From NCBI GenBank assembly GCA_910587765.1, contig CAJUNR010000005.1, forward strand, positions 62,001 through 126,000: 64,000 nt of DNA, written 5' to 3'. The notes beneath the pieces are model-generated. The model saw only the letters and a list, made by a program, of their open reading frames with translations, was not told where the DNA came from and ran no database searches. A program made the position numbers and the translations under genes. Every line of letters begins with the position of its first letter. Position 1 is the first letter of the stretch. The stretch is from an uncultured Lachnospiraceae bacterium. Its GTDB lineage: Bacteria > Bacillota > Clostridia > Lachnospirales > Lachnospiraceae. Shown here one piece after another: positions 17,684 through 26,953 of this stretch.

Positions 17684-18973
17684 ATGGATAACTGTGCATT
17701 AAACATACAACATGTCACAAAAGAATACAAACTGTATGAGAATGAGCTTGACCGGCTGAAGGAAGCTTTTCATCCGTTCAAAAAAAGCTACCATAAGAAT
17801 TTTTTTGCCTTAAAAGATATCTGTATTCAAATTGAAAAAGGCGAAAAAGTAGGAATCATAGGGGCAAATGGAGCAGGAAAATCCACTTTGCTGAAAATCA
17901 TTACCGGAGTGCTGACTCCCACGCAGGGCGAGATCAAAACTCATGGAAGAATTGCGGCCCTTCTGGAACTGGGAGCAGGTTTTAATCAGGATTACACAGG
18001 GATTGAAAATATTCGTTTAAACGGTACTTTAATGGGCGATTCCGAACGCAGAATCAACGAGAAAATGCAGCAGATCATTGATTTCGCAGATATCGGAGAC
18101 TTCATTTATCAGCCTGTCAAATCCTATTCCAGCGGAATGTTTGTCCGGCTGGCATTTGCCACGCAGATTTTTTCAGAACCGGATATATTGATTGTTGATG
18201 AGGCCCTGTCCGTGGGCGACATTCGTTTTCAGCAGAAATGTTACCGGGCAATGGATTCCATCATGAAAGATAAAACGGTCGTTCTGGTGACGCATGATAC
18301 GGCAGCGGTGACACGCTTCTGCAAAAGAGTGATCTGGATCAATCAGGGAACCGTCATGTACGACGGGGAAGTTGCGGAAGGGCTTAAACAATATCAGGAA
18401 TTTCTGATTAATCAGGCGATTGAAGAGAAAGAAAAAATCGGCGCAAACGATTTCGATATTCCAGCATTAGAAAAAAAAGCAGGAAAAGCAGATCAAATGA
18501 TAACGGTACCGGATATTGCATCGGATGTTCATTTTAAAGGAAACGGAAAAGCAAAAATATATCAATGCGGACTTTATGATAATCAGGAACGGCTGATCGA
18601 AGAAATAGAACCCAGACAGTTAGTTAAATGCATTGTCAGGATATCGTATCAAGAAAAAATCATTCATCCTATTTTGGGATTGGCAGTCAGGGACAGATTG
18701 GGAAATGAAATTATAGGTATTAACAGCGAGACACTAGCCCAGGAATTGCCGCCGGCATATGACCGACAGGAGTATTGGCTTTCTTTTATTATGCCGGAAC
18801 TTAACAAAGGGGAATATACCGTATCTATTGCCGTAGCAAATGGGTATCAGGCTGATCATGTGCAATTATGCTGGCTGGATGATGCGTTGATTTTCCGAGT
18901 GTGCGACAGAAAGTACGACATTCCAGGCACACTTTACATTGAAAACGGCAGTGTAAAAGTTTTTCAACTTTAA
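17684..18973 (+). CDS. Polysaccharide ABC transporter ATP-binding protein with C-terminal glycan-binding domain (Wzt type)
   Basis: About 429 aa. The ATPase domain (to about residue 245) has Walker A IGANGAGKST, signature YSSGM, Walker B PDILIVDEALSVGD and the VTHD switch. A C-terminal domain of about 150 residues (KAKIYQCGLYDNQERL, VKCIVRISYQ, EYWLSFIMPELNKGEYTVSIAV) is the beta-sandwich seen in Wzt proteins that recognise the modified end of the polysaccharide. This suits the methyltransferase fused into the next gene. Start chosen at ATG 17684; a TTG at 17657 after AAGGTG and an ATG at 17627 overlapping the permease gene are alternatives. Confidence 0.92.
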   Translation: MDNCALNIQHVTKEYKLYENELDRLKEAFHPFKKSYHKNFFALKDICIQIEKGEKVGIIGANGAGKSTLLKIITGVLTPTQGEIKTHGRIAALLELGAGFNQDYTGIENIRLNGTLMGDSERRINEKMQQIIDFADIGDFIYQPVKSYSSGMFVRLAFATQIFSEPDILIVDEALSVGDIRFQQKCYRAMDSIMKDKTVVLVTHDTAAVTRFCKRVIWINQGTVMYDGEVAEGLKQYQEFLINQAIEEKEKIGANDFDIPALEKKAGKADQMITVPDIASDVHFKGNGKAKIYQCGLYDNQERLIEEIEPRQLVKCIVRISYQEKIIHPILGLAVRDRLGNEIIGINSETLAQELPPAYDRQEYWLSFIMPELNKGEYTVSIAVANGYQADHVQLCWLDDALIFRVCDRKYDIPGTLYIENGSVKVFQL

Positions 18974-18994
18974 TAGGGGATAGGAGATAATGCA

Positions 18995-21900
18995 ATGCGG
19001 CTATCAGATAAATCAGCAGAACGCTATGTAAAAAAAATAAGCGTTAACCCGGAAATGTCACACAATAAAATTCTGTCTCGGATTACCAAAGGAAGTACTG
19101 TATTGGAATTTGGGCCGGCTTCGGGAGTCATGACAGAAGTTCTTAGCAGAGAATATGGCTGCCATGTGTCCATTGTTGAAATAGATCCCGTATGCTTTAA
19201 AGAAGCAATGACTTTTGCAGAAGACGGCATTTGTACAGATATTGAAAAATTAGAATGGCTGGGCAAATTTCAGGACAGGCAGTTTGATTATATCCTTTTT
19301 TCAGATGTATTAGAACATCTGAGAGAGCCTGAGGAAGTATTGCGCAAAGCGGGAAAGCTGCTGCGCCCGAATGGTTCCATTTTGCTTTCAGTGCCTAATA
19401 TTGCACATAATTCCATTATTATTCAGCTTTTGAAAAATCAGTTTATTTATCAAAGCACCGGAATCCTGGACTATACACATGTCAGACATTTTACATATGC
19501 CGAAATTGAGAAATTATGTATGGATTGCGGCTATAGTGTTATTTATATGGACGGTGTGTACATCAGTGTTGGCAAAAATGAATTTGACGTATCATATGGA
19601 GATATTGATCCTCTGTTTGCTGATATGCTGAAAAAACGGCCTTTTGGGGAAATCTATCAGCACATATTGGAAATCAAACAAAAAGAATATGTCATTGAAA
19701 ATGATATCAAAATTCAAAACTGTCTTACCTCATCTGCAGATTTTGCGGATTTGTTTTATGACGAAGTCGATACGGACAGCCAAAGTTCGGAAAATGACAG
19801 GGACAAAATGATACAATTACTATGCAATTGTCCTAATCGTTTTTTCGCAACAAATAATGAAGTTGCCAGAATGCGTCTGGAAATGCATGAAATGTATGCG
19901 GCACAGGAAGAGCTGACACATATAATGGAATTGCGCAGACGCATTTACGAGTATCAGGAAGAAGTTCGGATTAAGAATCGACATATTGAAAAATTAGATT
20001 CGGAAGCAGAAAAATATTCATTACAGATTGTTGATCTTCAGAAAGAAATAGAGGAACGCAACGATCATATTAAAAAGCTGGATCAGACAATTGCCTCTGA
20101 TACTGTCTTATTACAGGAGCAGAAAAATTTACAGGCGGAATTGGAAGAAAAAAACTGCTCACAGGAAGAACGTCTTGCTTCACAAAAAAGGCACATAGAA
20201 CGTCTTTTGGAGACAGAACGTGCTCATAAGGAGGAGATACAGAAATATCGACAGAATGCGGAAACCCTGCAGCAGATTATCCGGAATAAGGAGGGACATA
20301 TAGAACTCCTTCTGGAGGTTGAGCGCGCTTATGAGCGGGAAAAAAATTCACACTCCTACAAACTGATGAAACGAATCCAGAAAACCGGAGATTTCTTTTT
20401 GCCGCCGGACAGCCGCAGAAGATTTTTCCTGCGTATTCTTTATAACATGATTCGCCATCCCCGACTGATGTTTCACGTCATTAATATCGAACGGATTAAG
20501 AACTACCTTAAATATATGAGAAAAGAAGGGATGAAGGGGGTCAAAGCACGCTATGAGGAGGCAGTTGCAATTGAAGATATGCAAATGAATCCGGAAAAGC
20601 GTCTGGATCTGGAGATTGAGCAGAATTTTCCCAAAAACGGAGAAAATAATAATTTTCATATCGAAGATTTCGAGAAAATTATATTTCCGGTCTTTGCCAT
20701 CCCAAAGGTATCCATCATTATACCTGTCTATAATGAATTTGAATATACATATAACTGTCTAAAGTCCATACTGAAAAACTCCGGAGATGTGCCGTATGAA
20801 ATTATCGTGGCCGACGACTGCTCTTCCGACTTTACTGTAAGGGTTGAAGAGATTGCAGTAAATGTGAAATCTGTTACAACAGAAAAGAATGTCAAGTTTC
20901 TTTTAAACTGCAATCATGCAGCAAAATATGCGAAGGGAGATTATATTCTCTTCTTAAATAATGATACGCAGGTGCAGGCGAACTGGCTGGAACCGATGGT
21001 GTCTCTTATGGAAAGGGATAAAGAGGCCGGTCTTGTCGGCGCAAAACTGGTGTATCCTGACGGCCTCCTTCAGGAAGCGGGAGGAATTGTCTGGAAAGAT
21101 GCTTCCGCCTGGAACTATGGAAACAGGAAAAGTCCGGAAGATCCGGAATTTAATTATGTGAAAGAAGCGGACTATATTTCCGGCGCCTGTATTATGGTAC
21201 GCCGTACACTGTGGGAGGAGATTGGAGGCTTTGATGAACGCTTCGCTCCCGCCTATTATGAAGACACCGACCTTGCATTTGAAATAAGAAAGAGAGGCTG
21301 TAAAGTGATGTACCAGCCCCTCTCTGTTGTTGTGCACTTTGAGGGAGTATCCAATGGCACAGATGTCAAAAGCGGATTAAAACAGTACCAGATTGTAAAC
21401 CATCAGAAATTTTATGAAAAATGGAAAACGGTGCTGGAAGCCGATCATGAGATCAATGGAGAAAATGTATTTACCGCGAAGGACAGGAGCCGTCATAAAA
21501 AGCAGATTCTTGTAGTAGATCATTACGTTCCTCATCATGATCAGGATGCAGGAGGAAAATGCACCTACATGTATCTGAAGCTTTTTGTAAAGTTCGGGCT
21601 GAAAGTTACTTTTATAGGCGACAATTTTTTTAAGCATGAACCGTACACGACGGAATTGAACCAGTTGGGAATCGAAGTTTTATACGGAAATTACTATTAC
21701 AATCACTGGGAAAACTGGCTGAAGGAAAACGGTCACTATTTTGACTATGTTTATTTACAGCGTCCTCATATCTCCATAAAATATATTGATCTGGTAAGAC
21801 AGTATTCCAACGCCAGAATATTATATTTTGCCCATGATCTGCATCATATTCGGGAATACAGAGAATACGAGATGACAAAAGATCCGGAAATACTTGCATC

Positions 21901-22600
21901 CTCACAAAATTGGAAAAAGATTGAATACGATCTGTTTGCCAAAGCGGATGTGGGACACGTTGTAGGTTCATTTGAACAGGAAATCATGCAGAAAGCATTT
22001 CCGGATAAACCCATCCGGAATATCCCGTTATATATTTACGAAGAACTGCCGGAAGACATCAATAAAGATTTCCGTACAAGAAAGGATCTGCTGTATGTAG
22101 GAGGCTTCGGGCATCCGCCTAACATTGACGCCGTCCTGTGGTTTGCCCAGGAAGTGTTTCCGGTTATCGTGAAGAAATATCCGGATATCATATGGCATGT
22201 TGTGGGCGGCAAAGTGCCCAAGGAAGTCTCTGCATTGGCATCGGAAAACATTATTATCGAGGGATTTGTCTCGGACGCGGATCTCGAAAAACTGTACCGG
22301 ACATGCCGCATGGCGGTGGTTCCATTACGCTTTGGCGCCGGGGTAAAAGGAAAAGTCGTAGAAGCCGCCTATTTCCAGATACCGCTCGTGACAACTTCCA
22401 TAGGTGCGGAAGGAGTAAGCCAGGAGGAACATTCCATGCTGGTTGAAAATGATGCAGGAAAAATGGCCGGAATGATCTGTGAACTGTACGAAGATTATGA
22501 AAGACTGCAGGAAATCTCCGACAATGGAAAAGCATTTATCAGCAGGTATTTTACGCTTTCCGAGGCGGAACGGGTGATTCGGCTGGATATGAACGTATAG
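18995..22600 (+). CDS. Four-part protein: methyltransferase, coiled coil, GT2 and GT4
   Basis: 1201 aa. Residues about 1-200 are a class I methyltransferase (VLEFGPASGVM, IVEIDP, FSDVLEHL). Residues about 290-450 are a charged coiled coil. A family 2 transferase follows at about 570-830 (VSIIIPVYNEFEYTYN, VADDCSSD, LFLNNDTQV, YYEDTDLAFEI). A family 4 GT-B domain ends the protein at about 834-1195 (ILVVDHYVPHHDQDAGG, LLYVGGFGHPPNIDAV, FGAGVKGKVVEAAYFQIPLV). One chain thus combines chain building with a possible end-capping enzyme and a coil that might act as a spacer or ruler. It follows the exporter pair in operon B. The ribosome site GGAGATAATGCA precedes ATG 18995. Confidence 0.9.
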   Translation: MRLSDKSAERYVKKISVNPEMSHNKILSRITKGSTVLEFGPASGVMTEVLSREYGCHVSIVEIDPVCFKEAMTFAEDGICTDIEKLEWLGKFQDRQFDYILFSDVLEHLREPEEVLRKAGKLLRPNGSILLSVPNIAHNSIIIQLLKNQFIYQSTGILDYTHVRHFTYAEIEKLCMDCGYSVIYMDGVYISVGKNEFDVSYGDIDPLFADMLKKRPFGEIYQHILEIKQKEYVIENDIKIQNCLTSSADFADLFYDEVDTDSQSSENDRDKMIQLLCNCPNRFFATNNEVARMRLEMHEMYAAQEELTHIMELRRRIYEYQEEVRIKNRHIEKLDSEAEKYSLQIVDLQKEIEERNDHIKKLDQTIASDTVLLQEQKNLQAELEEKNCSQEERLASQKRHIERLLETERAHKEEIQKYRQNAETLQQIIRNKEGHIELLLEVERAYEREKNSHSYKLMKRIQKTGDFFLPPDSRRRFFLRILYNMIRHPRLMFHVINIERIKNYLKYMRKEGMKGVKARYEEAVAIEDMQMNPEKRLDLEIEQNFPKNGENNNFHIEDFEKIIFPVFAIPKVSIIIPVYNEFEYTYNCLKSILKNSGDVPYEIIVADDCSSDFTVRVEEIAVNVKSVTTEKNVKFLLNCNHAAKYAKGDYILFLNNDTQVQANWLEPMVSLMERDKEAGLVGAKLVYPDGLLQEAGGIVWKDASAWNYGNRKSPEDPEFNYVKEADYISGACIMVRRTLWEEIGGFDERFAPAYYEDTDLAFEIRKRGCKVMYQPLSVVVHFEGVSNGTDVKSGLKQYQIVNHQKFYEKWKTVLEADHEINGENVFTAKDRSRHKKQILVVDHYVPHHDQDAGGKCTYMYLKLFVKFGLKVTFIGDNFFKHEPYTTELNQLGIEVLYGNYYYNHWENWLKENGHYFDYVYLQRPHISIKYIDLVRQYSNARILYFAHDLHHIREYREYEMTKDPEILASSQNWKKIEYDLFAKADVGHVVGSFEQEIMQKAFPDKPIRNIPLYIYEELPEDINKDFRTRKDLLYVGGFGHPPNIDAVLWFAQEVFPVIVKKYPDIIWHVVGGKVPKEVSALASENIIIEGFVSDADLEKLYRTCRMAVVPLRFGAGVKGKVVEAAYFQIPLVTTSIGAEGVSQEEHSMLVENDAGKMAGMICELYEDYERLQEISDNGKAFISRYFTLSEAERVIRLDMNV

Positions 22601-22626
22601 AACAGATTAAAGGATGGCTTCATAAG

Positions 22627-24246
22627 ATGAAAATTCCAGGTTTTAGGGCGAAACAATTACCGGTATTATCTATTAACAAGTATACCAATATACTTATCAA
22701 ATATATTTTTTTGATTCTGACTTTTATAATTTTATGTAATATATTCTTTTCTAAATTACCAACAAATAACCGTGCTGTTTATTCTAATTTTTTAATTGCA
22801 TCAGTTGCCTCTTGTTTTATTGCTGCGGTAATTGTCATGAAAAATCCGGCTAACGGTTTGATTTGTAAACTATGTCATCCGCGATTAAACAAAAGACAGA
22901 TAATAAATGATAAAACCGTACTGATGATAACAATGTGTATTTATATAATATTAATTTATATATGGTACAATATTTATTATAAAAGCGGTTCGGATTTATG
23001 GACTATTGATTATACCGCCCGAGTGTTGTTGAATGAATGTACTGCCACCGGAGATATTCAGGCATGGCTGAATCATTATTACAGTCTCTACCCCAACAAT
23101 ATTATATTGACTTGTTTATATACGGCTGGACTATGGATAAATAAATATTTTGGTGTCTTGGATGTAGAAAATGGACTAATGATATTAATTACATTCAACA
23201 CATTGATTTCATGTATAACCATTTATTTGATTTATCTTTATATAAAATTTTTAGGGGGGGGGTATGAGCTTGCTTTATTAGGATGGTTATTGGGGCTAAT
23301 CATGATCGGATTGAATCCTTATAATATACTTCCATATTCAGATTCGATTTCAATAATTTTTCCGGTTGCAATTTTAATTCTTTACAGAAAGTCAGAAAAT
23401 AAATCTTATTTATGGATTGTAATAATGTTCGTGGGAATTTGTGCTTATCATATCAAACCACAATCAGCTATAATGTTAATCGCAACAATATTTCACGAAA
23501 TAACATTATTGTTTACGGGATTTAAAATCAAAAAACTGGTCACTCAAATAACATATATAGTTATAGGCATATTGTTAGCAACAAGTTTTTATGCATTTGT
23601 TACAACAAAATTTTCCGAAAAAATAATAACTGACAGTGACAAAAATCTTCCTGCAACACATTGGATAATGATGGGTATGAACGAAGAAGCAATAGGTGGA
23701 TATAGTGGCGATGATATAGCCTTTTCTTCCCGTTTCGATACAGTGAATGCTCGAAAGAATGCAGAAATTAAGGAGATAAAAAACAGATTAAAAAAATTTG
23801 GTTGTATTAATTACATTAAATTTTTAAACAAAAAAATAGGAAAAGTATTTTGTGATGGAACTTTCAATTACAGTACTTCTACCGGGGATTGGTATGATGT
23901 AGTTTATGACAATAAAAATGCGTTCATATCTCCAGCATTACGTAAAATATTTTACTATACAGAAGATTGGTTCCCTATTTATTCCACAATAATGCAATTT
24001 GTTTGGACTTCAATTATGTTAGTATGTTTTATAGGGAATCTATTTCAGAATATTTATGAAAAAAATGATAATATTATTTTGTTGTATATAATTGGGATAA
24101 TACTATTTGAGTTAATATTTGAAGGACAGGCAAGACATTTATATGGTTCTGTTCCCATATTTATAGTATGTTCTGTAAATGGGTTAAATAATATCAATAT
24201 TTATTATATAAAGTTTTGTTATAGAAGATTTCTAAAATCCAAGTGA
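22627..24246 (+). CDS. Multi-pass membrane glycosyltransferase-like protein with internal G9 tract
   Basis: 539 aa with about eleven hydrophobic segments. The first loop after an early membrane segment contains SDLWTIDYTARVLL and later SLYPNNIILTCLYTAGLW, a layout like GT-C enzymes (dolichyl-phosphate sugar type). A large loop around residues 330-440 is hydrophilic. The family could not be fixed. The gene is very AT-rich yet contains nine consecutive Gs at 23254-23262 (encoding GGG), in frame as written; gain or loss of one G would truncate the protein. Likely a flippase-side or extracytoplasmic sugar transferase for the operon B glycan. Confidence 0.78.
   Translation: MKIPGFRAKQLPVLSINKYTNILIKYIFLILTFIILCNIFFSKLPTNNRAVYSNFLIASVASCFIAAVIVMKNPANGLICKLCHPRLNKRQIINDKTVLMITMCIYIILIYIWYNIYYKSGSDLWTIDYTARVLLNECTATGDIQAWLNHYYSLYPNNIILTCLYTAGLWINKYFGVLDVENGLMILITFNTLISCITIYLIYLYIKFLGGGYELALLGWLLGLIMIGLNPYNILPYSDSISIIFPVAILILYRKSENKSYLWIVIMFVGICAYHIKPQSAIMLIATIFHEITLLFTGFKIKKLVTQITYIVIGILLATSFYAFVTTKFSEKIITDSDKNLPATHWIMMGMNEEAIGGYSGDDIAFSSRFDTVNARKNAEIKEIKNRLKKFGCINYIKFLNKKIGKVFCDGTFNYSTSTGDWYDVVYDNKNAFISPALRKIFYYTEDWFPIYSTIMQFVWTSIMLVCFIGNLFQNIYEKNDNIILLYIIGIILFELIFEGQARHLYGSVPIFIVCSVNGLNNINIYYIKFCYRRFLKSK
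23254..23262 (+). repeat. Nine-G homopolymer inside a coding region
   Basis: Nine consecutive G residues within an otherwise AT-rich membrane-protein gene, read as three Gly codons. Poly-G tracts of this length are typical slipped-strand mispairing sites. The frame is open in this sequence. Confidence 0.9.
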
Positions 24247-24288
24247 ATTACAGTTAAATACTGACATACAGAGGAGTAAGAAAAACAT

Positions 24289-25842
24289 ATGGAAATGAAA
24301 AGGGAAAAAATAACTAATATTAAATATGTTATTCCGATATTATGGTTTTTCTTCTTTTTATTTTTATTAATACAATACAGATACGTTTATCTATATTATG
24401 ATGATTTTGGTTATTGCTCTTTATCATATGGATACAATGCTGAAATAGATGGTACGGCTATGGGGTTGCCGGATATTTTCAGATATCTGTTTCATTCTTA
24501 TTTTCAGGTAAATGGAAGGATTTTCACAAACTTTTTGTTAGTGGTAGCGGCTTGGTCGGGCGGTTTGGAAGCCATGAGGATTATTCTACCTCTCTGTATT
24601 TTAGCTGTTTATTGGATGATCTATCAGTTGATAAAAAGACCAGAAATGAAGTCCGGAACAAAAATAGTAATCACAATTTATTTATGCTTTTCTTATGGTA
24701 CATTTAGCCTTAGTGTCTGCCGTTATGGGCTTTATTGGTTTGCAGCGGCATTTGGCTATGTGGTCCCTATGCTCTTATTTTTGCTGTTTTGCAATATTTA
24801 TAGAAATGGTGGAAAAATTTTACCCGTCATTGCTTTTATATTATGCATATCCAGCGAACAAATAGTGGCTATGGTAATTATGTATATTATGGTTAATAAT
24901 ATATTGCTTTTTTTATCAAAAAAAAATTTAGATACAATTTATATAATTACTACTCTTTCAGCCATAGTGTCATCATTGCTAATGATTTCTTCGCCTGCTT
25001 CACAGGGAAGAATGATCAGCGAGAATAATATCGAATTTTATAATAGATCATTTTGCGATAAAATATTTTATAATAGTGATAAAATCGTGAAACTTTTTTT
25101 TGAGGAAACAGGAATAGTATTCGGATTGATGTTGTTATTCTACTTTCTTTTCCTCTCGATACAATTAACAAAATATGGTGAACGGTTTAAAGTGGTTCAC
25201 ATCTTATGGGGGTTATGTACATTTTTAGTAATATTCCTGTTTTTAGGCAATTTGAGCTCTCCTGGTATTACTTTGGAAGAAAAAACCCATTTATTATTTT
25301 TGTATTTTATTTTCTCTTTTGGGGAGATATTTTTGTATTATTATATAAACGATCATAATAAAATCGGATTAGTAATAGCTGCCGTTTCATCTATTGGAAT
25401 ACTCTTATTTGTGCCAGAAATTCCGATAAGGACATTTATTCCTTTTATATTTATGTGCATTTTGCTTATGGCTGATATTATTTCCGAGAAAAAAGATATA
25501 TTAATTTTTATTTGTTGTCTTATGACACCATATGCATTAATAAGTTTTGTTAATTTAAAAAGAATTTATAATGGGTACAAAAAGAATTCTATTGTTTTAG
25601 ACTATAATCATTGCAAATTAAAGGAAGCAGGAGATAAATTAAAAAATGGAGAAACAGTTAATGTAGTTGAATTATATAAAATGATTGACGAGTCGTATGC
25701 GGGACAGCAAGTGTATGATATTAATGTCAGTTACATGAAATTTTGGATAGATGAATATTACTCTTTGCCGTATGATGTGGAATATGTTTATTATGATTAT
25801 CCAACAGGAAACAATCCAGTATCAATTTGCCACGTAAAATAA
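24289..25842 (+). CDS. DUF6056-like multi-pass membrane protein
   Basis: 517 aa with about eleven membrane segments. The early loop has YYDDFGYCSLSYGYN followed by VNGRIFTNFLLV, resembling the DUF6056 family of large membrane proteins in Firmicutes glycan loci, and again recalling the acidic first-loop motif of GT-C enzymes. The C-terminal 70 residues are hydrophilic (EAGDKLKNGETVNVVEL). It is AT-rich and sits among other membrane glycan genes of operon B. Function is probably sugar transfer or chain modification outside the membrane, with no direct evidence. Confidence 0.7.
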   Translation: MEMKREKITNIKYVIPILWFFFFLFLLIQYRYVYLYYDDFGYCSLSYGYNAEIDGTAMGLPDIFRYLFHSYFQVNGRIFTNFLLVVAAWSGGLEAMRIILPLCILAVYWMIYQLIKRPEMKSGTKIVITIYLCFSYGTFSLSVCRYGLYWFAAAFGYVVPMLLFLLFCNIYRNGGKILPVIAFILCISSEQIVAMVIMYIMVNNILLFLSKKNLDTIYIITTLSAIVSSLLMISSPASQGRMISENNIEFYNRSFCDKIFYNSDKIVKLFFEETGIVFGLMLLFYFLFLSIQLTKYGERFKVVHILWGLCTFLVIFLFLGNLSSPGITLEEKTHLLFLYFIFSFGEIFLYYYINDHNKIGLVIAAVSSIGILLFVPEIPIRTFIPFIFMCILLMADIISEKKDILIFICCLMTPYALISFVNLKRIYNGYKKNSIVLDYNHCKLKEAGDKLKNGETVNVVELYKMIDESYAGQQVYDINVSYMKFWIDEYYSLPYDVEYVYYDYPTGNNPVSICHVK

Positions 25843-25918
25843 TCTTATCGGAAATTATAAAAAATAATATAAACAATTTAGATTGTGTTTTGACAAAAAA
25901 TTAATAGAAGGGATTGTT

Positions 25919-26893
25919 ATGTACAAACTATCAGTTGTTATATCTGTATATAATGAAGAAGCTGTTCTAAACAAATTTTTTAATGCGTTCGATAATATAA
26001 TTCCAAAAATAAAATGGGATTATGAATTGATTTTTGTAGATGACGGAAGTAAAGATCAAAGTCTGCCTATTTTAAGTACATATGTGAATAGGAATTTAAA
26101 AGCTAAAATAGTGAGCTTTTCAAGAAATTTCGGGCATGAAGCAGCTATGATAGCAGGAATTGATTGTGCAACAGGCGATGGAATTATATGTATGGATGCA
26201 GATTTGCAACATCCGTTGGAATGCATTCCGGAAATTATAAGTAAACTTGAAGATGGATATGAAGTTATTAATATGATTCGTTTGTCAAACAAATCAGCAG
26301 GATTTGTAAAAAACCTATCATCACATGCTTTTTATAAGGTCGTGAATATACTATCCAGCCAAGCTTCTTTTGAAGAGAATGCATCTGATTTTTTTGCCAT
26401 CAGTAAAAGGGTTGGAGATATCCTGAGAAACAATTACAGAGAAAAAAATCGATTTTTAAGAGGGTACGTTCAAAGTGTAGGCTTTAAAAAAACAAATCTG
26501 ACATATAATGCTGCCGAAAGAGCTGGTGGTTCCAGTCATTATAGTTTAAGAAAATTATTTAGATTTTCTATTAGTACTATTATCTTATATTCAGATTTTC
26601 CGTTGAAATTAGGAGTATATGCAGGCGTGATCAGTGCCACGCTGGGGATTATCGCTCTGATCTATACTTGGTGCACATACAGCAATGCGCCAAGTGGATA
26701 TGCAACAATTGTGACTTTAATATGTTTTTTGTTTTCGGTACTATTTGTTATAATAGGAATTATTGGTGAATATATAGCAGTGTTATTTTCCGAACTAAAA
26801 GACAGACCAATTTACATTGTAGAAAAAAGAGTAAATTTTGAACATAGGTTTCATGATACCCCGAAAAACGAAAGAATTGTATCTGGAATTTAA
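25919..26893 (+). CDS. Polyprenyl-phosphate glycosyltransferase (GT2, GtrB/DPM1-like)
   Basis: About 324 aa. The catalytic domain has LSVVISVYNEEAVL, FVDDGSKDQSL, FSRNFGHEAAM and MDADLQHP, the classic motifs of enzymes that load a sugar onto polyprenyl phosphate. Two C-terminal membrane helices (about residues 225-285) match the GtrB/YfdH/CsbB layout. It would provide lipid-linked sugar donors to the membrane transferases encoded on either side. The start is ATG 25919 after AAGGGATT; an in-frame upstream ATG at 25883 has no ribosome site. Confidence 0.9.
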   Translation: MYKLSVVISVYNEEAVLNKFFNAFDNIIPKIKWDYELIFVDDGSKDQSLPILSTYVNRNLKAKIVSFSRNFGHEAAMIAGIDCATGDGIICMDADLQHPLECIPEIISKLEDGYEVINMIRLSNKSAGFVKNLSSHAFYKVVNILSSQASFEENASDFFAISKRVGDILRNNYREKNRFLRGYVQSVGFKKTNLTYNAAERAGGSSHYSLRKLFRFSISTIILYSDFPLKLGVYAGVISATLGIIALIYTWCTYSNAPSGYATIVTLICFLFSVLFVIIGIIGEYIAVLFSELKDRPIYIVEKRVNFEHRFHDTPKNERIVSGI

Positions 26894-26953
26894 AAAATAT
26901 ATCAGCCAAAGTGTAATTGCTTAACTAAAGAGCATATTTATTCGGAGATGAAA

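Noticed and set aside
24060..24085. TGATAATATTAT in the operon B membrane gene considered as a site copy
   Set aside because: The arm occurs by chance in AT-rich coding sequence; the TGCGG spacer and proper second arm are absent.
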